A stretch of DNA of 64,000 nt from Polaromonas sp. C04. GTDB taxonomy: Bacteria; Pseudomonadota; Gammaproteobacteria; Burkholderiales; Burkholderiaceae_C. Numbering within the stretch: position 1 is the stretch's first letter; each line of letters starts with the position of its first letter. The translations under genes were made by a program, and so were the position numbers. This document shows positions 32,210 through 41,674 of the stretch, piece after piece. The DNA is taken from positions 372,001 to 436,000 of the forward strand of contig NZ_MUNS01000020.1 in assembly GCF_002002705.1 (NCBI RefSeq), given 5' to 3'. The notes below the pieces were generated by a model. It was not told the DNA's origin. It saw only the letters and a program-made list of their open reading frames with translations, and made no database searches.

Positions 32210-35068
32210 ATGAGCGACCCAAACACTGATCAAAATAGCCCGAAAAAGACCCTGCTGCTGGTGGATGGCTCCAGCTACCTGTACCGCGCATTTCATGCCA
32301 TGCCCGACCTGCGCGCCGTGCCGGGCGATCCCGCCAGTGCGGCCACCGGCGCCATTCGCGGCATGGTCAACATGATGGAGCGGCTGCGCAAGGACGTGCG
32401 CGCCGACTTTGCCGCCTGCATTTTTGACGCTAAAGGGCCGACCTTTCGCGACGCCATCTATCCCGAGTACAAGCAGCACCGCAGCCCCATGCCGGACGAC
32501 CTGCGCAGCCAGATCGAGCCGATCCACGAAGTCGTGCGCCTGCTCGGCTGGAAGGTGCTGGCCGTGCCCGGCGTCGAGGCCGACGACGTGATCGGCACGC
32601 TGGCCATGACGGCGGCACGGCAGGGCATCGAAGTGGTCGTTTCCAGTGGCGACAAGGATCTGGCCCAGCTCGTCAACGAGCACATCACCATCATCGACAC
32701 CATGAACGGCAAGCGGCGCGACCTGGCCGGCGTGCAAGCCGAGTTCGGCGTGCCCGCGCACCTGATGGTCGATTACCAGACGCTGGTGGGCGATCAGGTC
32801 GACAACGTGCCGGGCGTGGAAAAGGTCGGCCCCAAGACCGCGGCGAAATGGCTGCAGGAGTACGGATCGCTTGAAGGCGTGGTGGCCAACGCCGGCAACA
32901 TCAAGGGGGTGGCCGGCGAGAATTTGCGTAAGGCCTTCGACTGGCTGCCGACCGCCCGCCAACTGCTGACCGTCAAGACGGACTGCGATCTGACGGACTA
33001 TGTCGAAGGTCTGCCGGCTATGGATTCGATAGCCATCAATCCAATGGATACGAAGGCATTGAAGGTTTTTTACGAAAAATATGGGTTCAAGGGCCTGGCC
33101 AGAGGCCTGGCCGATGAGCCGGGCGCAGGCTCAGGAATGGAGGCCGGAATGGGGGTCGGATCCACGCAGCAAAGCGGAGCTGGCTCTGACCCCCATTCCG
33201 AGCGCGCCCCAGGCCTGTTCGATGAACTCGCCTCTCCGCCCGCCCGCGTCAGCACCGTCGCCTACGACACCATTCTTGACTGGGATACCCTAAACGCGTG
33301 GCTCGCCAAAATCGAAGCCGCCGATCTGGTGGCCGTGGACACCGAAACCACCTCGCTCGACGAAATGCGCGCCCAGATCGTGGGCATTTCTTTCAGCGTG
33401 ACGCCGGGCGAGGCCGCCTACATTCCGCTGCGCCACGCGGGGCCGGATGCGCCAGTACAGTTGCCCTTCGACGAGGTGCTCGCCAGACTCAAACCCTGGC
33501 TGGAAAACCCGGCCAAACTCAAGCTTGGCCAGCACATCAAGTACGACCGCCATGTGTTCGCGAACCACGGCATCGAGGTGGCCGGCTACGCACACGACAC
33601 CATGCTGCAAAGCTATGTCCTGGAGGTGCACAAGCCGCATGGCCTGGCGAGTCTGGCCGAGCGCCACCTGGGGCGCAGCGGCATCCACTACGAAGACCTG
33701 TGCGGCAAGGGCGCGCACCAGATTGCGTTTGCGCAGGTCGATGTGGCCAAGGCGGCCGAGTACTCGTGCGAGGACTCGGACCAGACGCTGGATGTGCACC
33801 GGGTGCTGTGGCCGCGGCTGCAGGCCGACAGTCATCCGGGCAAGGGGCTGCACTTCATCTACGAGCTGGAGATTGCCAGCAGCGAGGCTTTGTTCCGCGT
33901 CGAGCGCAACGGTGTGCTGATCGATGCGCCGACACTGGCGCGGCAAAGCGCCGAGCTGGGCGCGCGCATTGTGCAGCTGGAGGCCGAGGCGCACGCGCTC
34001 GCGGGCCAGCCCTTCAACCTCGGGTCACCGAAGCAGATCGGCGAGATCTTCTTCACCAAGCTCGGCCTGCCCGTGGTCAAGAAAACCGCCACCGGCGCCC
34101 CCAGCACCGACGAAGAGGTGCTGGAAAAACTCGCCGAAGATTACCCGCTGCCGGCCAAGATCCTGGAGCACCGGGGACTTTCCAAACTCAAGGGCACCTA
34201 CACCGACAAGCTCGCGCAGATGGCGCTGCCGCGCACGGGCCGCGTGCACACGCATTACGCGCAGGCCGTGGCGGTGACGGGGCGCCTGTCCAGCAACGAC
34301 CCGAACCTGCAGAACATCCCGATCCGCACGCCCGAGGGTCGGCGCATCCGCGAAGCCTTTGTGGCGCCGCCCGGCAGCGTCATCGCGAGCGCGGACTACA
34401 GCCAGATCGAGCTGCGCATCATGGCCCACATCAGCGGCGATGAATCGCTCCTGCGCGCCTTCCACGAGGGCCTGGACGTGCACCGCGCGACCGCCGCCGA
34501 GGTGTTTGGCGTGGCGCTTGAGCAGGTCAGCAGCGAGCAGCGCCGCTATGCCAAGGTCATCAACTTCGGGTTGATCTATGGCATGAGCGCCTATGGTCTG
34601 GCGCGCAACCTGGGCATCGACAACACCGCGGCCAAGAACTACATCGAGCGCTATTTCCAGCGCTTTGCCGGCGTCAAGCGCTACATGGACGAAACCAGGC
34701 TGAGCGCCAAGGCCAAGGGCTATGTGGAGACCGTGTTCGGCCGGCGCCTGTACCTGCCCGAGATCAATTCGCCGAACGGCCCGCGCCGCAGCGGGGCCGA
34801 GCGCGCCGCCATCAACGCGCCGATGCAGGGCACCGCGGCGGACCTGATCAAGCTCAGCATGGTGAAGGTGCAGCAGGTGCTCGATCAGGAACGGCGCAGT
34901 ACAAAAATGATCATGCAGGTGCACGACGAGCTGGTGTTCGAGGTGCCCGCATCAGAGGTGGACTGGTTGAAGATCGAGATCCCGCGCCTGATGGCCGGCG
35001 TCGCCGATCTCAGGGTGCCGCTGCTGGCCGAGATCGGCGTCGGGCCCAACTGGGATCAGGCGCACTGA
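32210..35068 (+). CDS. polA: DNA polymerase I
   Basis: The 952-aa product has three domains: 5' nuclease (LLLVDGSSYLYRAFHA to the H3TH region), 3'-5' exonuclease with VAVDTETTSLDEM (ExoI) and intact acidic residues, and the polymerase with ADYSQIELRIMAH (A), KVINFGLIYGMSAYGLA (B) and MQVHDELVFEV (C). It fills gaps and removes primers. The linker between the first two domains has an extra low-complexity stretch made by a 54-bp inverted-repeat element (33146-33199), and a 17-bp repeat lies just before it. Confidence 0.97.
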   Translation: MSDPNTDQNSPKKTLLLVDGSSYLYRAFHAMPDLRAVPGDPASAATGAIRGMVNMMERLRKDVRADFAACIFDAKGPTFRDAIYPEYKQHRSPMPDDLRSQIEPIHEVVRLLGWKVLAVPGVEADDVIGTLAMTAARQGIEVVVSSGDKDLAQLVNEHITIIDTMNGKRRDLAGVQAEFGVPAHLMVDYQTLVGDQVDNVPGVEKVGPKTAAKWLQEYGSLEGVVANAGNIKGVAGENLRKAFDWLPTARQLLTVKTDCDLTDYVEGLPAMDSIAINPMDTKALKVFYEKYGFKGLARGLADEPGAGSGMEAGMGVGSTQQSGAGSDPHSERAPGLFDELASPPARVSTVAYDTILDWDTLNAWLAKIEAADLVAVDTETTSLDEMRAQIVGISFSVTPGEAAYIPLRHAGPDAPVQLPFDEVLARLKPWLENPAKLKLGQHIKYDRHVFANHGIEVAGYAHDTMLQSYVLEVHKPHGLASLAERHLGRSGIHYEDLCGKGAHQIAFAQVDVAKAAEYSCEDSDQTLDVHRVLWPRLQADSHPGKGLHFIYELEIASSEALFRVERNGVLIDAPTLARQSAELGARIVQLEAEAHALAGQPFNLGSPKQIGEIFFTKLGLPVVKKTATGAPSTDEEVLEKLAEDYPLPAKILEHRGLSKLKGTYTDKLAQMALPRTGRVHTHYAQAVAVTGRLSSNDPNLQNIPIRTPEGRRIREAFVAPPGSVIASADYSQIELRIMAHISGDESLLRAFHEGLDVHRATAAEVFGVALEQVSSEQRRYAKVINFGLIYGMSAYGLARNLGIDNTAAKNYIERYFQRFAGVKRYMDETRLSAKAKGYVETVFGRRLYLPEINSPNGPRRSGAERAAINAPMQGTAADLIKLSMVKVQQVLDQERRSTKMIMQVHDELVFEVPASEVDWLKIEIPRLMAGVADLRVPLLAEIGVGPNWDQAH
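33017..33033 (+). repeat. 17-bp GCTA-N9-TAGC element in polA
   Basis: GCTATGGATTCGATAGC, extended by G and C to a 6-bp perfect inverted repeat, encodes Ala-Met-Asp-Ser-Ile-Ala near the end of the 5' nuclease domain. Confidence 0.65.
33146..33199. repeat. 54-bp in-frame inverted-repeat element in the polA linker
   Basis: GGAATGGGGGTC (33146-33157) is the exact inverse of GACCCCCATTCC (33188-33199). The element is 54 bp, exactly 18 codons, and encodes a Gly/Ser/Gln/Ala-rich stretch between the 5' nuclease and 3'-5' exonuclease domains. It looks like a small palindromic insertion tolerated in a linker. Confidence 0.75.
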
Positions 35069-35099
35069 CCGGGATCAGGGCGCACCGACGCGCCGGCGC

Positions 35100-36389
35100 T
35101 CAGTGGCGCGCCTCGATCGGGTTGCCGTACATCGGCTTGACGCCGAATTGCGTACTGACGGCGTGGGCCACGCCGCAGGCCAGCATGACCGGCACGGTGA
35201 GCTGGAACTGGTTGGTCATCTCCAGCACCATCACGATCGCCATCAATGGGGCGTGGGTGACCGCCGTGAGCATCGCCGCCATGCCGATCACGGCCAGCGT
35301 GCGCGGGTCGCCGACCCAGGCCAGGGGCAGCCAGAAGGACATCACCTGCGCGATCAGGTAGCCGCTGGTGGCGCCGACAAACAGGGTGGGGGTGAACATG
35401 CCGCCAATCGCTCCGGAGCCCGTGCTGAGCAACGTGGCCACCAGCTTGGTAATCAGGATCAGCAGCACCCAGGTCCAGGGCGATCCCCCCTGCAGCAAGT
35501 GCGAAATGGTGCTGTAGCCATTGCCCCAGACTTCCGGCACGAACGCCGACAGCAGGCCCACCAGCACGCCGCCGGCGCCCAGGCGCAGCGGCAGTGACCG
35601 GATGCGGCCAAAAGCGCTGCGACCGCGGTCCACCAGGGCCAGCATGGCCCAGCCGATGCCGCCGCACACCAGGCCGGCGAGCAGCGCCATGCCCAGGCTG
35701 GTCGGCACCAGGTTCACGGTAGGCATCACGTAGAGCGGTGCCGGATCGACCAGGCCAAACATCAGCACCGCCGCCGTGGCCGAGGAGATCAGCACCGGTG
35801 CCACCGTCTGGGCCGCCAGAAAGCCCAGTGCGAGTTCCAGCACGAACACCACGCCGGCTACGGGCGCGTGGTAGGCCGAGCCGATGCCGGCGGCGATACC
35901 GCACACCAGCAGCACACTGCGCTGCTCGGCCGACAGCGGCGCGACGTGGGCCAACTCGGCGGCCAGCCAGGCGCCCAGTTGCACCATCGGCCCTTCGCGG
36001 CCGATCGAGGCGCCGGTGCTCACCGACAAGAGGGACGACAGGCTGCGCACCAGCGTGGTCCGGTTGTTCAGGTCGACGCGGCCGGCGCGTGCGGCCTCGA
36101 TGTAGTCGAGGTTCACCGCGCCGTCCGGGCCGCGCGCGGCCCAGCGCCAGCCCCAGTACAGCGCCAGCCCGGCCAGCAGGCCGCCCACCGAGCCGACCAG
36201 CGCCCGGTGCCACGGTGGCAATGACCGGGCCGCCTCCACCAGGCTGCCGACATGGCCCGTGGTCAGCCACTCCATGCCGGTGATCAGCGCGCGAAAGCCG
36301 ATCACGGCGCCGGCCGCCAGCGCGCCGGCCAGGATGGCAAAGAACCACAGGACCGGCGTGCTCGCGGCGTCCGCCGCGTCGCGCTCCAT
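35100..36389 (-). CDS. ClC-type chloride channel / H+-Cl- antiporter
   Basis: The 429-aa product has the ClC signature GREGPMVQLG with the gating glutamate, and GGMFTPTLFVGA, the second anion-binding loop. A glutamate in VVFVLELALG is at the place of the internal proton glutamate of E. coli ClC-ec1, so exchange is likely. The first loop (GSGIP in E. coli) is not conserved. The start directly follows the hbdH stop (36390/36389), placing it in the patatin-adc-hbdH operon. Confidence 0.9.
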   Translation of the reverse strand: MERDAADAASTPVLWFFAILAGALAAGAVIGFRALITGMEWLTTGHVGSLVEAARSLPPWHRALVGSVGGLLAGLALYWGWRWAARGPDGAVNLDYIEAARAGRVDLNNRTTLVRSLSSLLSVSTGASIGREGPMVQLGAWLAAELAHVAPLSAEQRSVLLVCGIAAGIGSAYHAPVAGVVFVLELALGFLAAQTVAPVLISSATAAVLMFGLVDPAPLYVMPTVNLVPTSLGMALLAGLVCGGIGWAMLALVDRGRSAFGRIRSLPLRLGAGGVLVGLLSAFVPEVWGNGYSTISHLLQGGSPWTWVLLILITKLVATLLSTGSGAIGGMFTPTLFVGATSGYLIAQVMSFWLPLAWVGDPRTLAVIGMAAMLTAVTHAPLMAIVMVLEMTNQFQLTVPVMLACGVAHAVSTQFGVKPMYGNPIEARH

Positions 36390-37172
36390 TTACTGCATGA
36401 ACCAGCCGTGGCTCACGACCAGCGACTGGCCGGTGAGCGCATTGCTCGGGAACGAGGCAAACAGCAGCGCCACCTCGGCCACGTCCTGCACCGTGGTGAA
36501 CTCGCCGTCCACCGTTTCTTTCAGCATCACGTTCTTGATCACTTCGGCCTCGCTGATGCCCAGCGTTTTGGCCTGCTCGGGAATCTGCTTTTCCACCAGT
36601 GCGGTGCGCACAAAGCCGGGGCAGATCACGTTGGCGCGCACGCCATGCCTGGCACCTTCCTTGGCAATGACCTTGGCCAGGCCGATCAGGCCATGCTTGG
36701 CGGTCACATAGGGCGCCTTCAGCATGGAGGCTTCCTTGGAGTGCACCGAGCCCATGAAGATCACGCTGCCGCCGCGCCCGCTCGCGTACATGTGCGGCAG
36801 GCAGGCCTTGGTGGTCAAAAATGCGCCGTCCAGGTGGATGGCGAGCATTTTTTTCCATTCCGCCAGCGTGAATTCTTCCAGCGGATGCACGATCTGGATG
36901 CCGGCGTTGCTGACCAGCACATCCACGCCGCCCCAGGCTGTCACGACTTCGGCCACGCCGGCATTGACCTGATCCTCACTGGTCACGTCCATGGCCACGC
37001 TCATGGCCCGCGCACCGGTGCCGCGCAGCTCTTGCGCCGTGGCTTCGGCTGCGTCCTTGTTCATGTCGGCGATCACCACTTTGGCACCCTCGCGCGCGTA
37101 GGTGATGGCGATTTCCTTGCCGATGCCGGCGGCGGAGCCGGTCACGATGGCGATCTTGTCTTGCATCTTCAT
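36390..37172 (-). CDS. hbdH: 3-hydroxybutyrate dehydrogenase
   Basis: This 260-aa short-chain dehydrogenase has [12 protein letters not shown] (NAD binding), [13 protein letters not shown], the catalytic Ser in [10 protein letters not shown], and Tyr-Lys in APYVTAKHG. The QIVHPLE and WFMQ C-terminus are hallmarks of D-3-hydroxybutyrate dehydrogenases. It interconverts 3-hydroxybutyrate and acetoacetate. Placement after acetoacetate decarboxylase fits breakdown of polyhydroxybutyrate-derived monomers. Confidence 0.94.
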   Translation of the reverse strand: MKMQDKIAIVTGSAAGIGKEIAITYAREGAKVVIADMNKDAAEATAQELRGTGARAMSVAMDVTSEDQVNAGVAEVVTAWGGVDVLVSNAGIQIVHPLEEFTLAEWKKMLAIHLDGAFLTTKACLPHMYASGRGGSVIFMGSVHSKEASMLKAPYVTAKHGLIGLAKVIAKEGARHGVRANVICPGFVRTALVEKQIPEQAKTLGISEAEVIKNVMLKETVDGEFTTVQDVAEVALLFASFPSNALTGQSLVVSHGWFMQ

Positions 37173-37194
37173 GGTTTTTTCCTCTGTAAAAAAA

Positions 37195-37935
37195 TCAGTT
37201 GACCAAATAATCGTGCACCACGCGGCCCAGGCCCAGGGTCAGGTCGGCCAGGATGTGCATACCCGAGACGACCTCCAGCACCGGCAGGGCGGCCACGGGG
37301 GCCAGCGCATGCTGGAACAGCTCGAGCGCGGCCGGACCCGACCAGGCGCCCTTGACCGTCACGTCCTGCAGTTCGTACTGCACCAGCTCGCAAATGCGCG
37401 CCGTGCCATCCACATGCGGAATGATCTTGAGCAGGTAGTTCGGGGCGAGCATGCCGGCAAGCACCGGCGCGGTGGCCAGTGTGCGGTGCTTGTAGCCCAT
37501 GGTGGCCGTGGCCACGCGGATCGCGCCGTAGTCCAGCGTGCCGACCAGCACGTCCTTGTCCGCCGCGAGCGAGGGCGAGGCAAGCTTCTTGGGAAAGCCC
37601 CAGATTTCGCGGCCGCCGGCAATCGGCGCGTCGTCGTTCAGGTACATCGAGTGTGAGTAGCCGCCCGCCACGCCGTTCAGCTTGACGGGGATCACCTGGC
37701 CCGACTCGGTGTAGTCGCCAAAGCCGGTGGAGTCCGGCATGCGGATGAATTCGAACTTGACCAGCGGCTCGTCGATGGTGAGCGGCTCCGGCACCACGGC
37801 GCGCAGCGCCTCGGGGTCGGTGCGGTAGGTGATGATCAGGTACTCGCGATTGATGAAGCGGTACGGACCCGGCGGGTAGATCGGGCTGGTCAGCGGCATT
37901 GAAAAGGCGTTCTTGCGCACATCGTCGATTTTCAT
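37195..37935 (-). CDS. adc: Acetoacetate decarboxylase
   Basis: The 246-aa product has the family length and the active-site segment [14 protein letters not shown], where Lys116 is the Schiff-base lysine with a neighbouring Lys117 that lowers its pKa. Conserved [16 protein letters not shown] is also present. It converts acetoacetate to acetone and CO2 and consumes one proton. The ATG overlaps the patatin stop (ATGA), and hbdH follows 22 bp later. Confidence 0.95.
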   Translation of the reverse strand: MKIDDVRKNAFSMPLTSPIYPPGPYRFINREYLIITYRTDPEALRAVVPEPLTIDEPLVKFEFIRMPDSTGFGDYTESGQVIPVKLNGVAGGYSHSMYLNDDAPIAGGREIWGFPKKLASPSLAADKDVLVGTLDYGAIRVATATMGYKHRTLATAPVLAGMLAPNYLLKIIPHVDGTARICELVQYELQDVTVKGAWSGPAALELFQHALAPVAALPVLEVVSGMHILADLTLGLGRVVHDYLVN

Positions 37936-39161
37936 CGGGCTTCCTTGTGATGATTGTGGATTTTTGTCGGCGGCGTCAGGTCCAGCACCGTGATACCGGC
38001 GGGCGCCCTGCTGCGGGCGGCCCAGCGCGGGCTGGCCAGGCTGCACTCGACGTCGGCCTGGCCCGCGGCCCAGTGTTCCAGCATGGTCTGGCGCGAAAAC
38101 TCGTAGTCCTTGGACTGCGTCTCGTAGTGCTTGCTGCGGTGGATCAGGTGCAGGATGGTGACGGCGTCGGGTGAACCCGTGGCCAGCAGTTCGGCCAGGT
38201 CCGGGTCACCGGCCATGTTGGGCGGCAATTTGGCGGCCAGGCGGCGCGCAGCGGCGCCGATCTTCTGCTGCTCCGCCACCAGGTCGGTGTTGAGCCGCGT
38301 GCGGCTGGCAAAGCGGATGTCCTTTTCGCGCTCGGCCACCTCGCTCAAATTGCGCGGCAACCGGCCCCTGGCACTGAACAGGTCCACCTGCAGCACCAGC
38401 ATGTCGTGCGCGCGCGGCTGGTCGATCACGTACTGCAGCGGCGTGTTCGACACCAGGCCGCCATCCCAGTAAAACTCGCCGTCGATCTCGATCGGCGGAA
38501 ACCCCGGCGGCAGTGCGCCGCTGGCCATGATGTGGCGCGGGCCAATGGGACCGTGCCGATCCGGGTCGGTCGAGTCGAAGTAGCGGAAGTTGCCAGTGGT
38601 CACGTTGACCGTACCCACCGACAGGCGCACCTTGTGGCGCGGGTCCGTGGTGTTGATCAGGTCGAAGTCGATCAGCCGCTCCAGCGTGTGCTGCAGAGGC
38701 GCCGTATCGTAGTAGCTCAGGGCCGCGCGTGTGCCCGGCTGCTGAAACGGCGCGGGCGGCATCCGCGGTATAAAAAACCCCGGTACGCCCAGCGCGGCCA
38801 CCATGGCGGCGCGCGACTCGTTCAATATTTCCCGTGCCTCGGTGCCAAAGCTTTTGGGCAAATCGACAAACTTGAGCTGCGACGACACGCCGTCCCAGAA
38901 CTCGCGCAGCCGCGCCACACGCCGCTCGGGCGGGTTGCCGGCGATGATGGCGGCATTGATGGCCCCGATCGACACGCCGGCCACCCAGTCGGGCCGCAGG
39001 CCATGCGCGTCCATGGCTTCGTAAACCCCGGCCTGGTAGGCGCCCAGTGCGCCGCCACCTTGCAGCACCAGGGTGCAGAGTTCCTCCTTGACGCCCGGAT
39101 TTTTGGGGGAGGGTGACTTCTTCGAGGGCGATTTTTTTGCTGATTTTGCTGGTGGTGCCAC
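37932..39161 (-). CDS. Patatin-like phospholipase (DUF3734-type tail)
   Basis: The 409-aa product has a Lys/Ser/Pro-rich start, then the patatin oxyanion loop [14 protein letters not shown], the catalytic Ser in [10 protein letters not shown] and the Asp in [12 protein letters not shown]-terminal region follows with [19 protein letters not shown], like the DUF3734 tail. It may hydrolyse lipid or polyhydroxybutyrate esters. It heads the operon with adc, hbdH and the ClC gene, an arrangement that suggests supply of hydroxybutyrate or acetoacetate. Confidence 0.92.
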   Translation of the reverse strand: MAPPAKSAKKSPSKKSPSPKNPGVKEELCTLVLQGGGALGAYQAGVYEAMDAHGLRPDWVAGVSIGAINAAIIAGNPPERRVARLREFWDGVSSQLKFVDLPKSFGTEAREILNESRAAMVAALGVPGFFIPRMPPAPFQQPGTRAALSYYDTAPLQHTLERLIDFDLINTTDPRHKVRLSVGTVNVTTGNFRYFDSTDPDRHGPIGPRHIMASGALPPGFPPIEIDGEFYWDGGLVSNTPLQYVIDQPRAHDMLVLQVDLFSARGRLPRNLSEVAEREKDIRFASRTRLNTDLVAEQQKIGAAARRLAAKLPPNMAGDPDLAELLATGSPDAVTILHLIHRSKHYETQSKDYEFSRQTMLEHWAAGQADVECSLASPRWAARSRAPAGITVLDLTPPTKIHNHHKEAR

Positions 39162-39282
39162 GTGCGTACTTCAATCTGAACGGGATGGGATCAAAACAGT
39201 ATAGGGCCGGACTATGAAGCGATTCTTAAGGGAATATTGCTTAAACTGGCGTCTGTTTTGATCACGGCCACGCGGAATCATC

Positions 39283-40182
39283 ATGTTGCACAGAGACCTG
39301 GAAACCGACTTTGACTCGCTGCGACCCGGCCGCTCCACCGAGGCCGGCGCCAGCCGCCGCACCACCCTGAAGGCCGCGCTGGGCGTGGGTTATTCGGCCC
39401 TGGCGCTGCCCCTGATGGCACAGACGGCCATCAAAACCTCCTCCGGGGATCTCAGCGTGGGCGAGATCACGTACAAGGTCAACGGCTTCGAGGTGCCAGC
39501 CTACCGGGCCGCGCCCGCGAACGGGACAAATTTGCCCGTGGTGCTGGTGATCCACGAGATTTTTGGCGTGCACGAGTACATCGCCGATGTGGCGCGCCGC
39601 TTTGCCAGGGCCGGCTACCTGGCCATCGCGCCCGAACTGTTTGCGCGCCAGAGCGACGACCCGGGGTCCTACGGCGAAATGGCCAAGCTGATGTCGGAAG
39701 TTGTCGCCAAGGTGCCCGATGCCCAGGTCATGGCCGACCTCGATGGTGCCGCGGCGTGGGCCGGCGCCAACGGTGGCGATACCTCGCGCGTCGGCGTCAC
39801 CGGCTTTTGCTGGGGTGGGCGCCAGGCGTGGCTGTACGCCGCGCACGGCAACATCAAGGCCGCGGTGGCGTGGTACGGCCGCCTGGTCGGTACGCCGAGC
39901 AGGCTCATGCCCACCAACCCGATCGATATCGCCACCCGCCTGCGCGCCCCGGTGCTCGGCCTGTATGGCGCGCAGGACGCCGGCATCCCCCTTGACACGC
40001 TTGATAAGATGAAGACAGCCTTGGCCGCGGGCAATGCCGCGTCCAGCGCCTCGCAGTTCGTGGTCTATCCCGAAGCATCGCACGCCTTCCATGCCGACTA
40101 CCGCGCCAGCTACCGCAAAGAGGCGGCCGAAGATGGCTGGACGCGCTGCCTGGCCTGGTTCAAGGCGAACGGCGTAGCGTGA
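39283..40182 (+). CDS. Exported dienelactone hydrolase family protein
   Basis: The 299-aa product starts with a region containing SRRTTLKAALG and a hydrophobic stretch, a likely Tat or cleavable export signal. The alpha/beta-hydrolase has the Cys nucleophile in GFCWGG, an Asp in GAQDAGIP and His in SHAFHADYR, the dienelactone hydrolase triad. IHEIFGVHEYI carries the family glutamate. The substrate is unknown; family members open lactones or thioesters. Confidence 0.9.
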   Translation: MLHRDLETDFDSLRPGRSTEAGASRRTTLKAALGVGYSALALPLMAQTAIKTSSGDLSVGEITYKVNGFEVPAYRAAPANGTNLPVVLVIHEIFGVHEYIADVARRFARAGYLAIAPELFARQSDDPGSYGEMAKLMSEVVAKVPDAQVMADLDGAAAWAGANGGDTSRVGVTGFCWGGRQAWLYAAHGNIKAAVAWYGRLVGTPSRLMPTNPIDIATRLRAPVLGLYGAQDAGIPLDTLDKMKTALAAGNAASSASQFVVYPEASHAFHADYRASYRKEAAEDGWTRCLAWFKANGVA

Positions 40183-40255
40183 TGCCGGCCGCCCGGTGCG
40201 GCGGCTTTTCCATTAACCTTTCAGGCGCCTGGCCCTTGATGGTCGGGCGCATATA

Positions 40256-40272
40256 GCTATGACTTTGATAGC
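40256..40272 (+). repeat. 17-bp GCTA-N9-TAGC element over the ZIP transporter start
   Basis: GCTATGACTTTGATAGC contains the ATG of the ZIP gene. No Shine-Dalgarno sequence is visible before it, so the repeat may have replaced the native start region. Confidence 0.6.
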
Positions 40273-41071
40273 AATCTTGGCCGGCACACTGGTGGCCGGC
40301 GTCGGCAGCGTCTGGCTCGCGGCCATGCTGAGCTTTCGCGCGCTGGCGCGCTACACCCCGCACATGCTCAGCCTGGCCGCCGGCGCGCTCCTGGCCACGG
40401 CCTATATGCACCTGCTGCCCGAGGCCTTCGAGAGCCAGGTCAGCCCCCAGCATCTGTTCATGGCGCTGCTCACCGGTCTGGTGTTTTTCTTTTTGCTCGA
40501 CAAGGCCGAACTCTGGCACCACGGGCACGAACACCACCACGGCGACGGCGATCACGCGGGCCACGACCATGTGGATAACCACGCGCATGACCACGGCCAC
40601 GCACACCACCACTTTCCCCCGCGCACCGGCAGCTGGGCCGTGCTCACGGGCGACAGCGTGCACTGCTTTGGCGACGGCGTGCTGATCGCCTCGGCCTTCT
40701 CGGCCGACCTGCGCCTGGGCGCGCTCACCGCGCTGGCCGTGCTGGTGCACGAAGTGCCGCACCACATGGGCGACCTCATGGTGCTGCGCCAGAGCACCAG
40801 CACCCGCCGCCTGGCGTTCATCAAGGTCTCGCTTGCCGGCGCGGCCACCGCCATTGGCGGGCTGCTCGGCTTCTGGCTGGTCGTGCAGCTGCACGACTTC
40901 CTGCCGTACTTCCTGGTGGTGGCTGCCAGCAGCTTCATCTACGTGGCGCTGGCCGACCTGATTCCCCAGTTGCAGATACGCCAGAGCGCCGGGCGCACCG
41001 CCGCGCAGATTGCCTGGCTGCTGCTGGGCATTGCGCTGGTCACGGCGGCGAGCCACATGGCGCATGGGTAG
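40259..41071 (+). CDS. ZIP family metal transporter
   Basis: The 270-aa product has about eight helices. A long cytoplasmic loop after helix 3 is packed with His, Asp and Gly (HHGHEHHHGDGDHAGHDH). HCFGDGVLIASAF in helix 4 and VLVHEVPHHMGD in helix 5 are the paired metal-binding motifs of ZIP. It should import Zn2+ or another divalent metal. The ATG lies within a dispersed 17-bp repeat. Confidence 0.92.
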   Translation: MTLIAILAGTLVAGVGSVWLAAMLSFRALARYTPHMLSLAAGALLATAYMHLLPEAFESQVSPQHLFMALLTGLVFFFLLDKAELWHHGHEHHHGDGDHAGHDHVDNHAHDHGHAHHHFPPRTGSWAVLTGDSVHCFGDGVLIASAFSADLRLGALTALAVLVHEVPHHMGDLMVLRQSTSTRRLAFIKVSLAGAATAIGGLLGFWLVVQLHDFLPYFLVVAASSFIYVALADLIPQLQIRQSAGRTAAQIAWLLLGIALVTAASHMAHG

Positions 41072-41275
41072 CGGAGACAAGCACCTGCCATCGGTCAGAA
41101 TTCAGGACCAAACCTGCTGCTATCCCATACAGGACGTGAACAATCAGCTATCGAAACTGGAGTACAGGAAGTCCTCGACATGCCCGCCAGGTTTCAGGCA
41201 GGGGCACCACCCTCCGGCATCACCGGCCCGGGGATGGCGCAAAACCGGGAAGGCGTGTTGCGCGCGTGCATGAAC

Positions 41276-41307
41276 AAAAAGGCCGCTTCTCGCAAGAGGG
41301 CGGCCTT
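41276..41307 (-). terminator. Terminator of the small His-rich protein gene
   Basis: On the minus strand AAGGCCGC and GCGGCCTT form an 8-bp stem followed by a T run (41280-41276). It lies 34 bp past the gene stop. Confidence 0.85.
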
Positions 41308-41340
41308 CTTGACGGTTGCAGCAACGGGGCTGCTGCGGGA

Positions 41341-41493
41341 TCAGCGCACCCAGTGGCACACGCGGTGGTGGTGATGCCGGTCCCAATGGCACACCTTATG
41401 ACCATACGGCGCGGCCGAGGCGATGGTAGGTGCCAGGGCGGCCAGGCCGGCAAAGGCGACGAAGCTGGAGAGAAGCAGGTGTTTGATTTTCAT
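41341..41493 (-). CDS. Small exported His-rich protein
   Basis: The 50-aa product has a signal peptide (MKIKHLLLSSFVAFAGLAAL, cleaved near ASA) and a mature part of about 22 residues with VCHWDRHHHHRVCHWVR, holding two Cys and six His. A metal- or heme-binding role is possible but not shown. GGAAGGAA precedes the ATG, and a clear terminator follows, which supports a real monocistronic gene. Confidence 0.75.
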   Translation of the reverse strand: MKIKHLLLSSFVAFAGLAALAPTIASAAPYGHKVCHWDRHHHHRVCHWVR

Positions 41494-41674
41494 GAGGGTT
41501 CCTTCCGGGTGGATGGCATCAAGAGATGCGTGCGCCGAACGACGCACCCCAATGAACGGCGCGCCGGCCCGATCGGATGACGCGATGGTGGTGGCCAGAA
41601 TGTAAATTTTCGGTGAAGGTGCGGCACTTGCTGGTGCTGGCCGATGGATTTCAGCATGTGCCCATAATCAAGCC

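Noticed and set aside
35056-36858. 600-codon minus-strand frame over the ClC and hydroxybutyrate dehydrogenase genes
   Set aside because: It is a same-strand out-of-frame reading of two clear genes with no family-like segments.
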